A stretch of 64,000 bases of DNA, from positions 1,479,001 to 1,543,000 of the forward strand of contig NZ_JAZHSB010000001.1 of NCBI RefSeq assembly GCF_036924715.1, read 5' to 3'. Below the pieces are notes generated by a model that worked only from the letters and a program-made list of their open reading frames with translations, had not been told where the DNA came from and made no database searches. Within the stretch, counting starts at the first letter, position 1; the number at the start of each line of letters is the position of its first letter. Below are positions 15,656-23,172 of this stretch, one piece after another. This stretch comes from Bradyrhizobium sp. AZCC 1721 (GTDB lineage Bacteria > Pseudomonadota > Alphaproteobacteria > Rhizobiales > Xanthobacteraceae). The position numbers and the translations under genes were made by a program.

Positions 15656-17216
15656 ACCTCGCTTTGATCTCTGCAATCAGCTCGTCCACCGTCTCAACGC
15701 GAACCGCCCTGTGGCGGGCCAAAGAGCTGTCGGAAAGCGTTAGATACCTCGGACAGCCCGACGCGGCCACGAGCACATAGTCTTGAATCTCCACATTGGG
15801 GGCATTTAATCGCGGGATAACGAGCACTTCGTCATCGGGCTTCGGCCGGTGGACTCGCCATTGCGCGGCATGCTTTGCGCCCCTCTTGGCCAACTGGCGA
15901 ACGACCTGAAATCGGATCTTTCGTCGTCGGCTCAGTGACAGACTTGGGCCATCTGTTATGTCCACCTGAATGCCAAGATCGCTTCTCAATTCTTCAGCAA
16001 CCCGCGCTGCAAGGCTTGAGAGAACATCGGACCAATGTTGTCGCGCATCATACCAAGCGCAGTCGCGTGAGGCTTTGTAGCCAATGAGCGCATAGGCTTT
16101 TCTTATCGAGCCAAAGTGCTTCACGTAACTTTGGGTAGAGGGAAGTCCGGCCGTATTGCGGATGATGCCGTCGCTAAGCTTTCCCTTGCGAGCAAGCGTG
16201 AGCCGTAGCCGCCGCAACATATCGTCCTCGGAGAGAACAACGTACCGCTCGGCCATAATTTTCTGGGCACGTGCGAAGAGGTTTCGGTCAACTATCGGTT
16301 CCACCGCCGCTGTGTTCCGAATCCAAATGTGATGAGGATTTCTTGTAAGCTTCTGCCCAAGACGGCGAGACGTGCGGTTGTAGACGAGATTGCCAACATA
16401 GTTCTCGTTCTTGAGAATGGCATGGACCATGATGTCGGTCCAAGGACGGCCATGCTGATTGGCGATGTTCGCTCGATTGAGCTTTCTTGCAATGTCAATG
16501 TTCGTTTTTCGCTCGACAACGAATTGCTGAAATATCCATCTGACGACCGCGACTTCTTCTTCAGACCCTGGCCGGAGCCGCACACGGTCCGTTTTCAGGG
16601 CCTTGCATTCCCCCTTCGCCAGCCTGCCTTTCGAACGCTGCTTCTCATCCACCATCTCCCTGTAGAGTCCGAACGTGAGCGGGCCACCAACGCGATAGCC
16701 GAGGCCCGCTATCCGGCAGTGACCGGCGTGCACCTTGACGCCAAGCTCTCGGCTATACTCAGCCGCCATGACACGTTTGATGTTCTTGACGATACTCGAC
16801 AGGAGACTTCCATCGTTGTCGAACTGTTCAGCGCAATAGGCAACCTTGACGCCGCTTCGCTTGCAGACAAACTCGTAATGCGCGCTCTCATCGACGTCCT
16901 GGAAGCGTCCCCACCGGCTGACGTCGTAAACCAGCACGTGATCGAAGTCCGCGTTTCCTGATTGAACATCTTCGATCAATTCGATCAGGCCCGCCCGCCC
17001 GTTGATCCTCACTCCGCTGCGTCCTTCGTCGACGTACGTCCGAACGATGGTGAGGTTGCGTTGCTGAGCGTATGCCGCGATGGCGGCCGCCTGATTCTGG
17101 ATCGAATACCGCTGAAGATCAGTCGACATTCGAACGTACTGTGCCGCGCGAAGAGCCTTCTGGGTCTTTGCCAGTTGCGTATTTCGGCGGATGACGAGCG
17201 CATTGACCATATGCAT
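15555..17216 (-). CDS. large serine recombinase
   Basis: The ATG at 17216 has ggag 6 bases upstream. The 553-residue product has the resolvase catalytic domain: AAQYVRMSTDLQRYSIQNQ with nucleophile Ser31, the VDEGRSG segment and VYDVSRWGRF with conserved Arg, then the recombinase DNA-binding domain (VRWIFQQFV, ENYVGNLVYN) and a long basic C-terminal region. It is full length for rhizobial recombinases of this type, which cut and join DNA at att sites and are typical of integrative islands. Nearby att sites are not identifiable by eye. Confidence 0.9.
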   Translation of the reverse strand: MHMVNALVIRRNTQLAKTQKALRAAQYVRMSTDLQRYSIQNQAAAIAAYAQQRNLTIVRTYVDEGRSGVRINGRAGLIELIEDVQSGNADFDHVLVYDVSRWGRFQDVDESAHYEFVCKRSGVKVAYCAEQFDNDGSLLSSIVKNIKRVMAAEYSRELGVKVHAGHCRIAGLGYRVGGPLTFGLYREMVDEKQRSKGRLAKGECKALKTDRVRLRPGSEEEVAVVRWIFQQFVVERKTNIDIARKLNRANIANQHGRPWTDIMVHAILKNENYVGNLVYNRTSRRLGQKLTRNPHHIWIRNTAAVEPIVDRNLFARAQKIMAERYVVLSEDDMLRRLRLTLARKGKLSDGIIRNTAGLPSTQSYVKHFGSIRKAYALIGYKASRDCAWYDARQHWSDVLSSLAARVAEELRSDLGIQVDITDGPSLSLSRRRKIRFQVVRQLAKRGAKHAAQWRVHRPKPDDEVLVIPRLNAPNVEIQDYVLVAASGCPRYLTLSDSSLARHRAVRVETVDELIAEIKARFILANHVAPTKPTLKNKRRKRDRPKTRNGRARR

Positions 17217-17478
17217 CAATGCTCCAATGCCGCAGCAGCGAAGCTGCCGCGGTATCCCGAGATCGATTCCTCACATGACTCTGTCCGCTGAAATTACATC
17301 ATGAGACTTTTGTGATGTAGCAGCGGCAAACCTTGCATGACCCACCGTCTTTAGTCGGCGAGTGCCATCCCAAGAAACATAAGATTGTTCTGATCATCGT
17401 TTTCTCCCCAGCCCGGAGCATCCAACCGCAACTAGCGGTGGAGGGCAAGGGGCATACCCCCAAAGTGCACAGGTGGAG
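17217..17478. other. region upstream of the recombinase, no gene
   Basis: Should contain the recombinase promoter near its left end. The gatgtag/gatgtag-like words around 17300-17320 are the only short repeat noticed. No supported coding frame. Confidence 0.3.
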
Positions 17479-17556
17479 TCAGCCTTTGGACTTAGCCTTT
17501 AGCCCCAGCTCTACAAACCGGCGGATGGCTTCGGAAAGATCGATCTTCAACGACAT
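17479..17556 (-). CDS. 25-residue protein, coupled to the upstream gene
   Basis: The ATG at 17556 directly follows the TGA of the upstream gene (tgaatg). The peptide has an amphipathic helix with EAIRRFVELGLKAKSKG at its end; this helix pattern (EAIRRxVExGLKAK) is a familiar tail of short Bradyrhizobium proteins. At 25 residues the call rests on that similarity and on the tight junction. Confidence 0.4.
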   Translation of the reverse strand: MSLKIDLSEAIRRFVELGLKAKSKG

Positions 17557-17769
17557 TCAACGCATAGCGGAGAAGGCGTCTTCGTGATGCTGTTGAAGGC
17601 CCGCCGGTTCACGCTGGCGGGCTTCCTTCATGGACCTTCGACGACGGACCGCAGCCGCTACATGCGCTTGCCGGACCAACTCGCGCAATAATTCCAAATC
17701 GCGGAGTTCAGTCAGAAGATTTGCGGACAGGGTAGAGTAGTCGTCAATACGTTGCTGAAGAGAAGGCAT
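17557..17769 (-). CDS. small helical hypothetical protein
   Basis: The 70-residue product has a leucine-rich helix (LSANLLTELRDLELLRELV) followed by a very basic stretch (VRRRRSMKEARQR). It ends immediately before the 25-residue gene, so the two are probably coupled. The ribosome site is weak. Function unknown; a DNA- or RNA-binding role is only suggested by charge. Confidence 0.45.
   Translation of the reverse strand: MPSLQQRIDDYSTLSANLLTELRDLELLRELVRQAHVAAAVRRRRSMKEARQREPAGLQQHHEDAFSAMR
17599..17622 (+). terminator. Rho-independent terminator (rightward)
   Basis: Perfect 7-bp stem gcccgcc/ggcgggc with a 10-base loop, then ttccttc. A 20-residue rightward frame (ATG 17525, MASERSIFND) ends 12 bases upstream, which could mean a tiny rightward gene; the hairpin also lies inside the leftward 70-residue gene, so one of the two readings may be wrong. 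Confidence 0.5.
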
Positions 17770-18025
17770 TTTAAAGAAACCCTCACTAACTATTACTCAT
17801 ACTTCATTGTGAAGAGGGGGGACGGCGGCTTCAACAGGATTCGTCTAATTTGAGAGCCACATCCGGAGTCTTACGGGCGCTTCAATTTGTGGGCAGAGCC
17901 TTTGCGAAGAGGCCGCTAGCTCAGGGCAGCTTCTTTCATTCGCGGCACAGGCAGGTGGTTCGCGCGGCCTGCCCTTTGTCAGCGGCCGTACAGACGATAG
18001 GTCCGATTGAGGTCTAGTCTGCTCA

Positions 18026-18052
18026 CCCCCGGCTACTTCCCCAAGCCGGGGG
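18026..18052 (+). terminator. strong hairpin with T-run
   Basis: Nine-base-pair stem cccccggct/agccggggg with a 9-base loop followed by tttctcc. The T-run is on the + strand, so it should stop rightward transcription, but no rightward gene precedes it. Together with the next hairpin it closes the leftward small-gene operon. Confidence 0.55.
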
Positions 18053-18067
18053 TTTCTCCAAGCGCTG

Positions 18068-18101
18068 GCGGCCCCGGTGCGTTGCGTATTGCCGGGGCCG
18101 C
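18068..18101 (-). terminator. long GC-rich hairpin at the end of the leftward operon
   Basis: Ten-base-pair perfect stem gcggccccgg/ccggggccgc with a 14-base loop. It begins at the stop codon of the 28-residue gene (18101-18187). There is no T-run on the leftward side, so it may stabilise the mRNA 3' end or work with the adjacent hairpin. Confidence 0.5.
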
Positions 18102-18187
18102 TACAGCGACCCGAGCACCTGCCAGACAATAGCCAGCACCAGTATCACCAGCATGGCGTAAGCGGTCCTACGGCCAATGCGGTTCAC
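18101..18187 (-). CDS. 28-residue membrane protein
   Basis: A GTG at 18187 begins one base after the TAA of the DUF3551 gene. The peptide is a basic N-terminus (VNRIGRRTAYA) and a single strong transmembrane helix (MLVILVLAIVWQVL). Position, coupling and the terminator hairpin directly after its stop support a real gene. Function unknown. Confidence 0.45.
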   Translation of the reverse strand: MNRIGRRTAYAMLVILVLAIVWQVLGSL

Positions 18188-18188
18188 T

Positions 18189-18437
18189 TTAGTAGACCCG
18201 GCGATGCCGCCGATAGCCCGCGGGCTCTTGCGAACTCGCGAAATATGGATTGATGACGCACTGTGCCGATCGGCCCGATGCCGACGCGTTGCATTGGGGC
18301 AGCGACGTGTAGCTGCATTCGTAATAGATGGTCCGGTCGTACAGGCGCAGGCAAACTGGATAAGCCGGATCGTACATCTGGGCAGTCGCCGGAGAGACCA
18401 TCCCGATCGTCAAAATCGCCAAGGCCAGAATGCGCAT
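18189..18437 (-). CDS. DUF3551 family secreted protein
   Basis: The ATG at 18437 has aaggagg 5 bases upstream. A signal peptide (MRILALAILTIGMVSPATAQ) is followed by the DUF3551 hallmark YDPAYPVCLRLYDR, YYECSYTSLPQCNASASGR and QCVINPYF, with four Cys. This short family is abundant in Bradyrhizobium, probably periplasmic, with no known function. The product ends in the usual RRHRRVY tail, so it is intact. Confidence 0.8.
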   Translation of the reverse strand: MRILALAILTIGMVSPATAQMYDPAYPVCLRLYDRTIYYECSYTSLPQCNASASGRSAQCVINPYFASSQEPAGYRRHRRVY

Positions 18438-18483
18438 CAGAGCCTCCTTCTGCATTCAGCCCAAGGAGTGCCAGCCTCACTCT

Positions 18484-18675
18484 TTAGCTGATAATCTCCT
18501 TGACCTTGATGCCCCGCAAGGCCTCGATGCAATCAGCTACCAAATGCAAGAACTCATGCCGCTTTATGCTTTTCACCTGACGCCCTTCCATATTGATGAG
18601 AATGAACCTCGCCATTTCGTGGGCGACTTCAAATTGCGATTTGCCGATAACCTCAACATCGATCCTTTCAGCCAT
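18484..18675 (-). CDS. small conserved hypothetical protein
   Basis: The ATG at 18675 lies in ATGGCTGA, overlapping the end of the upstream gene, with ggaga as ribosome site. The 63-residue product (MAERIDVEVIGKSQFEVAHE, later EFLHLVADCIEALRG) looks like a compact alpha/beta protein. Third gene of a three-gene coupled set (19071 to 18484). Family not recognised. Confidence 0.55.
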   Translation of the reverse strand: MAERIDVEVIGKSQFEVAHEMARFILINMEGRQVKSIKRHEFLHLVADCIEALRGIKVKEIIS

Positions 18676-18784
18676 TTCGCTCTCCGCTAGTTGGAATTGG
18701 AAAGCAGCAGCCTGTGGCGAACACCTTGATGTGCTCGGGATCGCCAACCTGCTTGCTGGTGTCGATGTAGACAAAGACGGTCAT
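18668..18784 (-). CDS. 38-residue protein, shortened member of a DTSK family
   Basis: Starts in an ATGA overlap with the upstream gene and ends in an ATGGCTGA overlap with the downstream one. The N-terminus FVYIDTSKQVGDPEHIKVFAT is the conserved part of a family that normally continues with ETWxxxNDPEGVAFEY; here the tail is replaced by GCCFPIPTSGERNG, so the gene is probably 3'-truncated but kept its coupling. A decayed paralogue lies at 13810-13962. Confidence 0.5.
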   Translation of the reverse strand: MTVFVYIDTSKQVGDPEHIKVFATGCCFPIPTSGERNG

Positions 18785-19071
18785 TGGTCTCTCTTCAGTT
18801 TGCGCCTGCCCCAGTGATGACTTTTGCGATCGGCGTTGAAGACCCGCTCGACGTGACGATTTAACGCCCGCATGACGCCGATACGGGCCAGCATCGTCGG
18901 CCCGCCGCTCTCCGCAACCAAGATTAGCGCCTCCATCGCCGCCTGCCATTCCGGCGCTGAGTGCTCGGCCTTCGGCAGATCCATGATGTAGGTAGCGGCA
19001 TCCTTCAACGTGAGGAGCCGCCGACCATCGGGAAGCGGTATTGGATCCTCAAACGAGGCGGACCAAGGCAA
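18781..19071 (-). CDS. conserved hypothetical protein
   Basis: First gene of a three-gene coupled set. The product of up to 96 residues shows ASFEDPIPLPDGRRLLTLKD, then AATYIMDLPKAEHSAPEWQ, a conserved Bradyrhizobium hypothetical. No in-frame ATG or GTG exists near the conserved start, so a TTG at 19071 is assumed. Tail is basic (RKSHHWGRRKLKRD). No known function. Confidence 0.6.
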   Translation of the reverse strand: MPWSASFEDPIPLPDGRRLLTLKDAATYIMDLPKAEHSAPEWQAAMEALILVAESGGPTMLARIGVMRALNRHVERVFNADRKSHHWGRRKLKRDQ

Positions 19072-19165
19072 TAAATCTACTCGGGCAATGATCTTGGGTG
19101 TTCCATCTTGTCCAAGACTATCGGTAGCGGCTTGTCATCTTGTTCTTGTTTTGTACTATCGCCAA

Positions 19166-19273
19166 ATGACGACCGATCGTGAAATCGAGACCCTGTTCAG
19201 GCGGCTTCGCCTTTACGACCAGCTCAGGCGCCGGGCCGAGGGGCTTATTCGAAAAATCCAGAGAGAGATTTGA
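19166..19273 (+). CDS. 35-residue basic helical protein
   Basis: MTTDREIETLFRRLRLYDQL then RRRAEGLIRKIQREI; one long amphipathic basic helix. It is separated by 9 bases from the next gene, whose ribosome site (gaggaagcg) sits in that gap, so they are cotranscribed. Function unknown. Confidence 0.45.
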   Translation: MTTDREIETLFRRLRLYDQLRRRAEGLIRKIQREI

Positions 19274-19282
19274 GGAAGCGCT

Positions 19283-19513
19283 ATGGGACTACGGCACGTG
19301 CGTTCCGAAATCGAGCACATGCGCGTCCAGGTCGGAAGGCAGCGCAGGGAGATCCTGCAGCTTCAGCGCGCCGGCATCGCCACAGCGGCGGCTGAGCTCT
19401 TGCTCGGCAGGATGCTGGCGAAGATTGAAGGTCTTTGCGCAGAGCGGGACCGGCTCAGGAAGGAGCAGGGCGGACCGACGATAGGTCGCGTGCTCGGTGG
19501 CCGGAGCTGGTGA
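19283..19513 (+). CDS. small coiled-coil hypothetical protein
   Basis: The 76-residue product has heptad-like helices (RQRREILQLQRAG; AELLLGRMLAKIEGL) and a Gly-rich end. A gaggaag site precedes the ATG. Its TGA overlaps the next ATG (tgatg). Part of a three-gene rightward operon (19166-19743). Confidence 0.55.
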   Translation: MGLRHVRSEIEHMRVQVGRQRREILQLQRAGIATAAAELLLGRMLAKIEGLCAERDRLRKEQGGPTIGRVLGGRSW

Positions 19514-19743
19514 TGCCAGAGCGGCTCAAATGGTACGACGAGAAGGCGGACAACTCGCCATGGATCAGGGCGCTTGCTGAAGTGCGCCAGCGGGCTGCGC
19601 GTGAAGGCTACTGTTATCAGCACGTCCAGGCGATCACGGTCGCGATCGATCAGTACGCGGAGAAGGCATTAGGCAACCGCGACTACTTCCTCAACAAGCC
19701 CTACAGCATCGGCGGGCCTAGGAAAGCCGGTGACGCGCCGTAA
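19513..19743 (+). CDS. conserved hypothetical protein
   Basis: ATG overlaps the upstream stop. The 76-residue product, MPERLKWYDEKADNSPWIRA then LAEVRQRAAREGYCYQHVQA and IDQYAEKALGNRDYFLNKP, matches a family I associate with Bradyrhizobium phage-like regions. No domain assigned. Looks full length. Confidence 0.65.
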   Translation: MPERLKWYDEKADNSPWIRALAEVRQRAAREGYCYQHVQAITVAIDQYAEKALGNRDYFLNKPYSIGGPRKAGDAP

Positions 19744-20178
19744 CCTGCTCCAGAACGACGCGCCCATTTTCGCCAAGAATCGGACCCAGCCCGAGTTCGC
19801 CATTTCGGGGTGGCCGCAGTGGCGAGGGGCCCGGCGTCCGTCGTCCGGAATCGTCGCGCGCCGGGCCGCCTAGTGCGCCGACGCATAGGAGGCGGGATTG
19901 CGTTAAATCCGTTCCCCGTGCCCTCGCTGGCGATCCTGGACGGCATCGATGTGCCGGCGCCGGGGCGCTCGTGTTCGGGGCAGGGAAGGGCGGGCTACTC
20001 GGGTTGGTCAAAGTCCAAGCGGGGAGGTGGACGAGGCCACGCCCCAGGATCTCGCTACATGCCGTTCGGGCTAAACTTGGGACTGTCTAGCAAATTGCGA
20101 TTAATCACCAGTCGAGGATCCGTGTCCTTCTGATGCATGAACGAGGCGCTGATCCCAGAAATCGTAGCAAAAGGGGAC
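19744..20178. other. intergenic region, no supported gene
   Basis: About 430 bases, with Arg/Pro-rich frames on both strands that have no convincing starts. The stretch just left of 20179 (20055-20180, reverse strand) may be the frameshifted tail of the gene at 20179-20529. Confidence 0.35.
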
Positions 20179-20529
20179 TTAGTGGAGTTTTGGATCAGAT
20201 TTAACCACCCCATGAAAGTCGACGGCAAGTGTAATCGCCACGTCAAAGAGTGAAGGCGAACTGAGATTTCTGATCTCACATTTGTAGGCATGAGATCCCT
20301 GCGGCCATCCGGTCATCATTCCGGCATCACCGTACTTGATTGTTGATTGGCCGGCTTGGTGCGGAGTTTCGGGGGCTGACGACAATTGAACCACGGTGAC
20401 GCGCCCTCCGGGAGGCAGCTTCGTCGGGAGGAAGTCCACGAAACAATCCGCGCGGACGTTCACGACGTTTGCGCGGTCTTTAGCCCATTGGATCAGCGCC
20501 GGAATTGCGATGAAGAGGACCGCGCCCAT
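20179..20529 (-). CDS. membrane-anchored hypothetical protein, probably truncated by a frameshift
   Basis: N-terminal transmembrane segment (MGAVLFIAIPALIQWAK) followed by an extracytoplasmic beta-type domain (YKCEIRNLSSPSLFDVAITL). Related proteins normally extend well past this last strand. Here the frame stops at DPKLH, while the +1 frame continues for about 45 codons with sensible sequence (FATISGISASFMHQKDTD) to 20055. A small indel near 20185 is therefore likely. The ribosome site is weak. Confidence 0.55.
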   Translation of the reverse strand: MGAVLFIAIPALIQWAKDRANVVNVRADCFVDFLPTKLPPGGRVTVVQLSSAPETPHQAGQSTIKYGDAGMMTGWPQGSHAYKCEIRNLSSPSLFDVAITLAVDFHGVVKSDPKLH

Positions 20530-20567
20530 ACCAGCTTGCTATTGCGAATGCGAAGGCCGCGGACGCA

Positions 20568-21242
20568 ATGAAGTCTCCGAAATTATACATGAGGCTCTGC
20601 AAATACGGCCACTCGCTGGACCGCGGGCGCGTCTATTTCAGGTACGGGTACGAGTGCAGGCGTTGCCGAAAGTGTGACAAACTTCGTAATGCCAGAGCTG
20701 GCGTCCTCAGACCGGGAGACATAGCAAAAGCTTCGAGCGCGCTGCGGAACGGGGTGACAGTTAATCAGATCATTCACGGCATGCCGATGGGCGGAGGTCC
20801 TCGAAATCCATCTTTGATACTCGTCAACCCTGTGGCGTTTTACCGCTTTCGACGTGAGAACCCAGAGTTCAACGGGTTCGTGCTGGCCGCGATTGAAAAG
20901 AGGATCGGGAGAGCCAACAATCCTGTGCTAGCAGTGGCAGCCGGGACTTTCAGGTACGACTGGGATCAGGCCGACTATCAAATCATCCAGGCGATGGTGC
21001 CTGAAAATTTTCCGGACAGGGACGTCGTAGTCAACGACGTGATCGTATCCCTCCTCGAAGGAAGACTTGATCGCAACCAGATCAGCGCAAAGATCTACTA
21101 CTACATCAGAGCCCAGAACCTCGCGTTCCCAACTAAATATCGCAAGTTCGGCAACAGTCCTCTTGAATCGCTGGATGAGGTCCTGTTCGAGGACGGGACC
21201 GCGACCCGGGGCGACACGGTCAGCCGCGGTCTTTGGGACTAG
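20568..21242 (+). CDS. zinc-ribbon hypothetical protein of phage-like regions
   Basis: The 224-residue product begins with a metal-binding knuckle: CKYGHSL about residue 11 and CRRCRKC about 30-36. The middle resembles a helical DNA-binding or nuclease-like region (NPEFNGFVLAAIEKRIG), and the C-terminus FGNSPLESLDEVLFEDG is a strongly conserved-looking motif. The CxxGH...CxxC pattern is like HNH-type phage proteins, but no HNH residues follow. I recall similar Bradyrhizobium hypotheticals. Function unknown. Confidence 0.65.
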   Translation: MKSPKLYMRLCKYGHSLDRGRVYFRYGYECRRCRKCDKLRNARAGVLRPGDIAKASSALRNGVTVNQIIHGMPMGGGPRNPSLILVNPVAFYRFRRENPEFNGFVLAAIEKRIGRANNPVLAVAAGTFRYDWDQADYQIIQAMVPENFPDRDVVVNDVIVSLLEGRLDRNQISAKIYYYIRAQNLAFPTKYRKFGNSPLESLDEVLFEDGTATRGDTVSRGLWD

Positions 21243-21276
21243 AACGCGCAGAGGCACCCCAGAGGGGCGGGGGATT

Positions 21277-21435
21277 TTAAGTAGGGCCGAAAGCGCTGAT
21301 GAGCCCGATCACTATGGGGATGAGACCAGCGCAAATCCATAATGCGGGTGCACTGGAGCTTAGGCCGGCAATAAGGATCCAAAGACCGAAGCCGACGATG
21401 ATGGCCGAGATCGCATAGGCGGCCCCTTTTTCCAT
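21277..21435 (-). CDS. 52-residue two-helix membrane protein
   Basis: Encodes MEKGAAYAISAIIVGFGLWI and a second helix, ALWICAGLIPIVIG, joined by a short Ser/Ala loop. A ggat site lies before the ATG. The clean alternation of helices and short loop supports a real gene. Function unknown. Confidence 0.5.
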   Translation of the reverse strand: MEKGAAYAISAIIVGFGLWILIAGLSSSAPALWICAGLIPIVIGLISAFGPT

Positions 21436-21539
21436 GTTCGATCCAACAGCAAAACCGGGATCGATCGCCCTCTATGACTCGCTAGTGGGGCAAAACGTTC
21501 CGGTGCCCGTGGACGGCTGCCCCCTGGAAAGGTGATTTC

Positions 21540-21767
21540 GTGAGCAAATCAGCAGGCGGCGGATCGTATTCGTTCGACCAGCCGGCGTCAGGTCCCGCCG
21601 GGAGCAGGGTTTCAAACCAATCTCCGCTACTTCCGCCCGCGCCTGATTCGGCCGCCATGCGTTCCGCCCGGCCTCATGGCCGGGCCGAATTCATGGCCGC
21701 CAACGGCGACGGCACTTTTGGGCGAACAGCGACTTCGAGCGCACCAAGGCCCGCCAGTTCAGGCTGA
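21540..21767 (+). CDS. possible Ser/Pro-rich small protein
   Basis: A GTG start has ggaaagg upstream, and the 75-residue frame is open, but composition is low-complexity (Ser, Ala, Pro, Arg). An internal perfect hairpin (gcccggcc/ggccgggc at about 21668-21687) could be an RNA element instead. Weakly supported. Confidence 0.25.
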   Translation: MSKSAGGGSYSFDQPASGPAGSRVSNQSPLLPPAPDSAAMRSARPHGRAEFMAANGDGTFGRTATSSAPRPASSG

Positions 21768-21815
21768 CTTGCCACTTATCGACGTTCAGCTAACTTCGGT
21801 GCAGCGGAGTGTCCC

Positions 21816-22415
21816 ATGAATTGGCGATCTGCGGCAAGGAAGGCAAGCCTATGGATCCTCGGGTCCCTCGGCGCCGGTATATTGATTGCCAAAGCCATTG
21901 AAAAATGGGGAGACCGAATTGGGTATCTCGACGACCCCTCAAACGGTTTCCAGTGGGCGCTCGCCAAGGCTGCTGCAGTCACGGAACAATGGTTCTTTTA
22001 TCCAGCTTTGACTTTCCTGATCGGATTGGCGATCGGCTTGTGGGTTGATGCGTTATTTCGCAGCAGAAGCGCCGAAAGAGAAGCGGAGCTTGCACTGCTG
22101 GGATACGATCTGAGGGAATTTTCAGACTTCATTGTTGAGCGCGCTGGCCAGATTAACCAACGGTGGCCAACCTGCATAAGTGACCGCATGCCGGACCTGC
22201 AAGCCTTACTAAATCGGGCACATGGCGCTGGGCTACCCGCTCCACCGCCAGAGGTCATGCAGCTAAGCGACGATGGCGAGCACTTTGCCGGTTACCTCCG
22301 GGACGTGGGCACGTTTCTGATCAACAATCAGTTTGCGGGAGCGAAGAACGTCGCCCTTCATTGGAATGCAGAGATCGAAAAATACGCCGCCAGCCGTCAG
22401 GGCGGCGGCGTTTGA
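21816..22415 (+). CDS. two-helix membrane protein
   Basis: A ggag site lies 8 bases upstream. The 199-residue product has transmembrane segments near residues 11-27 (LWILGSLGAGILIAKAI) and 60-77 (FYPALTFLIGLAIGLWV), then a helical cytoplasmic domain (REAELALLGYDLREFSDFI). The layout is common in short phage-region proteins of Bradyrhizobium. No functional motif. The gene end lies in a cgccgcc/ggcggcg stem followed by T-rich sequence, a likely terminator. Confidence 0.6.
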   Translation: MNWRSAARKASLWILGSLGAGILIAKAIEKWGDRIGYLDDPSNGFQWALAKAAAVTEQWFFYPALTFLIGLAIGLWVDALFRSRSAEREAELALLGYDLREFSDFIVERAGQINQRWPTCISDRMPDLQALLNRAHGAGLPAPPPEVMQLSDDGEHFAGYLRDVGTFLINNQFAGAKNVALHWNAEIEKYAASRQGGGV

Positions 22416-22594
22416 TTTCCTTTTTGATTTCCTTGGAGAACGAGGAAAGCCAACTCTCTGGCTAAAGCAACAGCCGCAGGCATTGGCGGCACTGCGGCTT
22501 TAGCCGGGTCAATGGCTATTGGTGATGAAACGTCGGCCCCGCCGGCCCGGTGCCTAGCCCCCAAGGCCTCCCGCGGGGAGTAACCGCGTAGGAG

Positions 22595-22618
22595 GCCCGC
22601 CGACTCAACCCGGCGGGC
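22595..22618 (+). terminator. Rho-independent terminator (rightward)
   Basis: Perfect 8-bp stem gcccgccg/cggcgggc with an 8-base loop, then ttctttggtttt. It is close in sequence to the hairpin at 17599-17622. Between it and the gene ending at 22415 there is only a short Ala/Gly-rich frame without a good start and an imperfect hairpin at about 22460-22505. Confidence 0.65.
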
Positions 22619-22782
22619 TTCTTTGGTTTTGATGGGAGGGCAACGTCCTCGCTAACGCGGAGCAGCTGCCTACGGGCTTCGATCGCTCCGGTGCATCGAT
22701 CATGGCAAACAATCTGGCGATGGTGGACCGGTGAAAATCAGGCGGCTAATTTTAGCTTTTTAAGCACATTGGGAGCCGCGTC

Positions 22783-23076
22783 ATGTTGCAGGGTTTCCTT
22801 TGGTTATTTGATGATGCCATTGCGTACATTCTACTTGCCAGCACATTCGTGCTCGCAGCCCTCCAGTACCGACAACTCAGGCTCATGCAACACCGAACAG
22901 ACGCGCTTGCATCCGAGGTCTACGAGCTAAAGATGCTGGTGAGGACCATGTCGTATGTTCCCGAGGCGGCCAACATGAAGCTTGCCGAGACAGAGCCGGC
23001 ACTACCAACTGGCGCCGCGCCGCTGTCGCTCGCTTCAGTTTCCGCCGCGACAAAGCCGGGGTTTCCGGCCGTTTAA
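22783..23076 (+). CDS. single-pass membrane protein with coiled coil
   Basis: gggag lies 9 bases before the ATG. Residues 3-28 are a transmembrane helix (FLWLFDDAIAYILLASTFVL), followed by a helical region (RLMQHRTDALASEVYELKML) likely to form a coiled coil, and an Ala/Pro tail. 97 residues. Unknown function, last intact gene of the small-gene array. Confidence 0.55.
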   Translation: MLQGFLWLFDDAIAYILLASTFVLAALQYRQLRLMQHRTDALASEVYELKMLVRTMSYVPEAANMKLAETEPALPTGAAPLSLASVSAATKPGFPAV

Positions 23077-23127
23077 TCGCGGCGACGGGGACGGCCGCTA
23101 CCCACCTAGCAGCAGGAGGGTCGAGCA

Positions 23128-23172
23128 ATGGCTGAAATCGTTCCTTTCCCCGTAATTCGCCGGCGGGCATAC
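23128..23172 (+). pseudogene. N-terminal stub of a DUF6074-type protein
   Basis: A strong aggagg site precedes ATG, then MAEIVPFPVIRRRAY, which is the conserved start (MAEIxxFPxxRRR) of a short family common in Bradyrhizobium. After about 15 codons the sequence becomes the antisense of a transposase. The stub marks a recombination junction. Confidence 0.6.

Noticed and set aside
16329..16961. 210-codon forward frame opposite the serine recombinase
   Set aside because: Antisense to a well-supported recombinase; no ribosome site.
21668..21687. Perfect hairpin gcccggcc/ggccgggc as terminator
   Set aside because: No T-run follows on either strand and it lies inside a weak frame; noted only as a structure.
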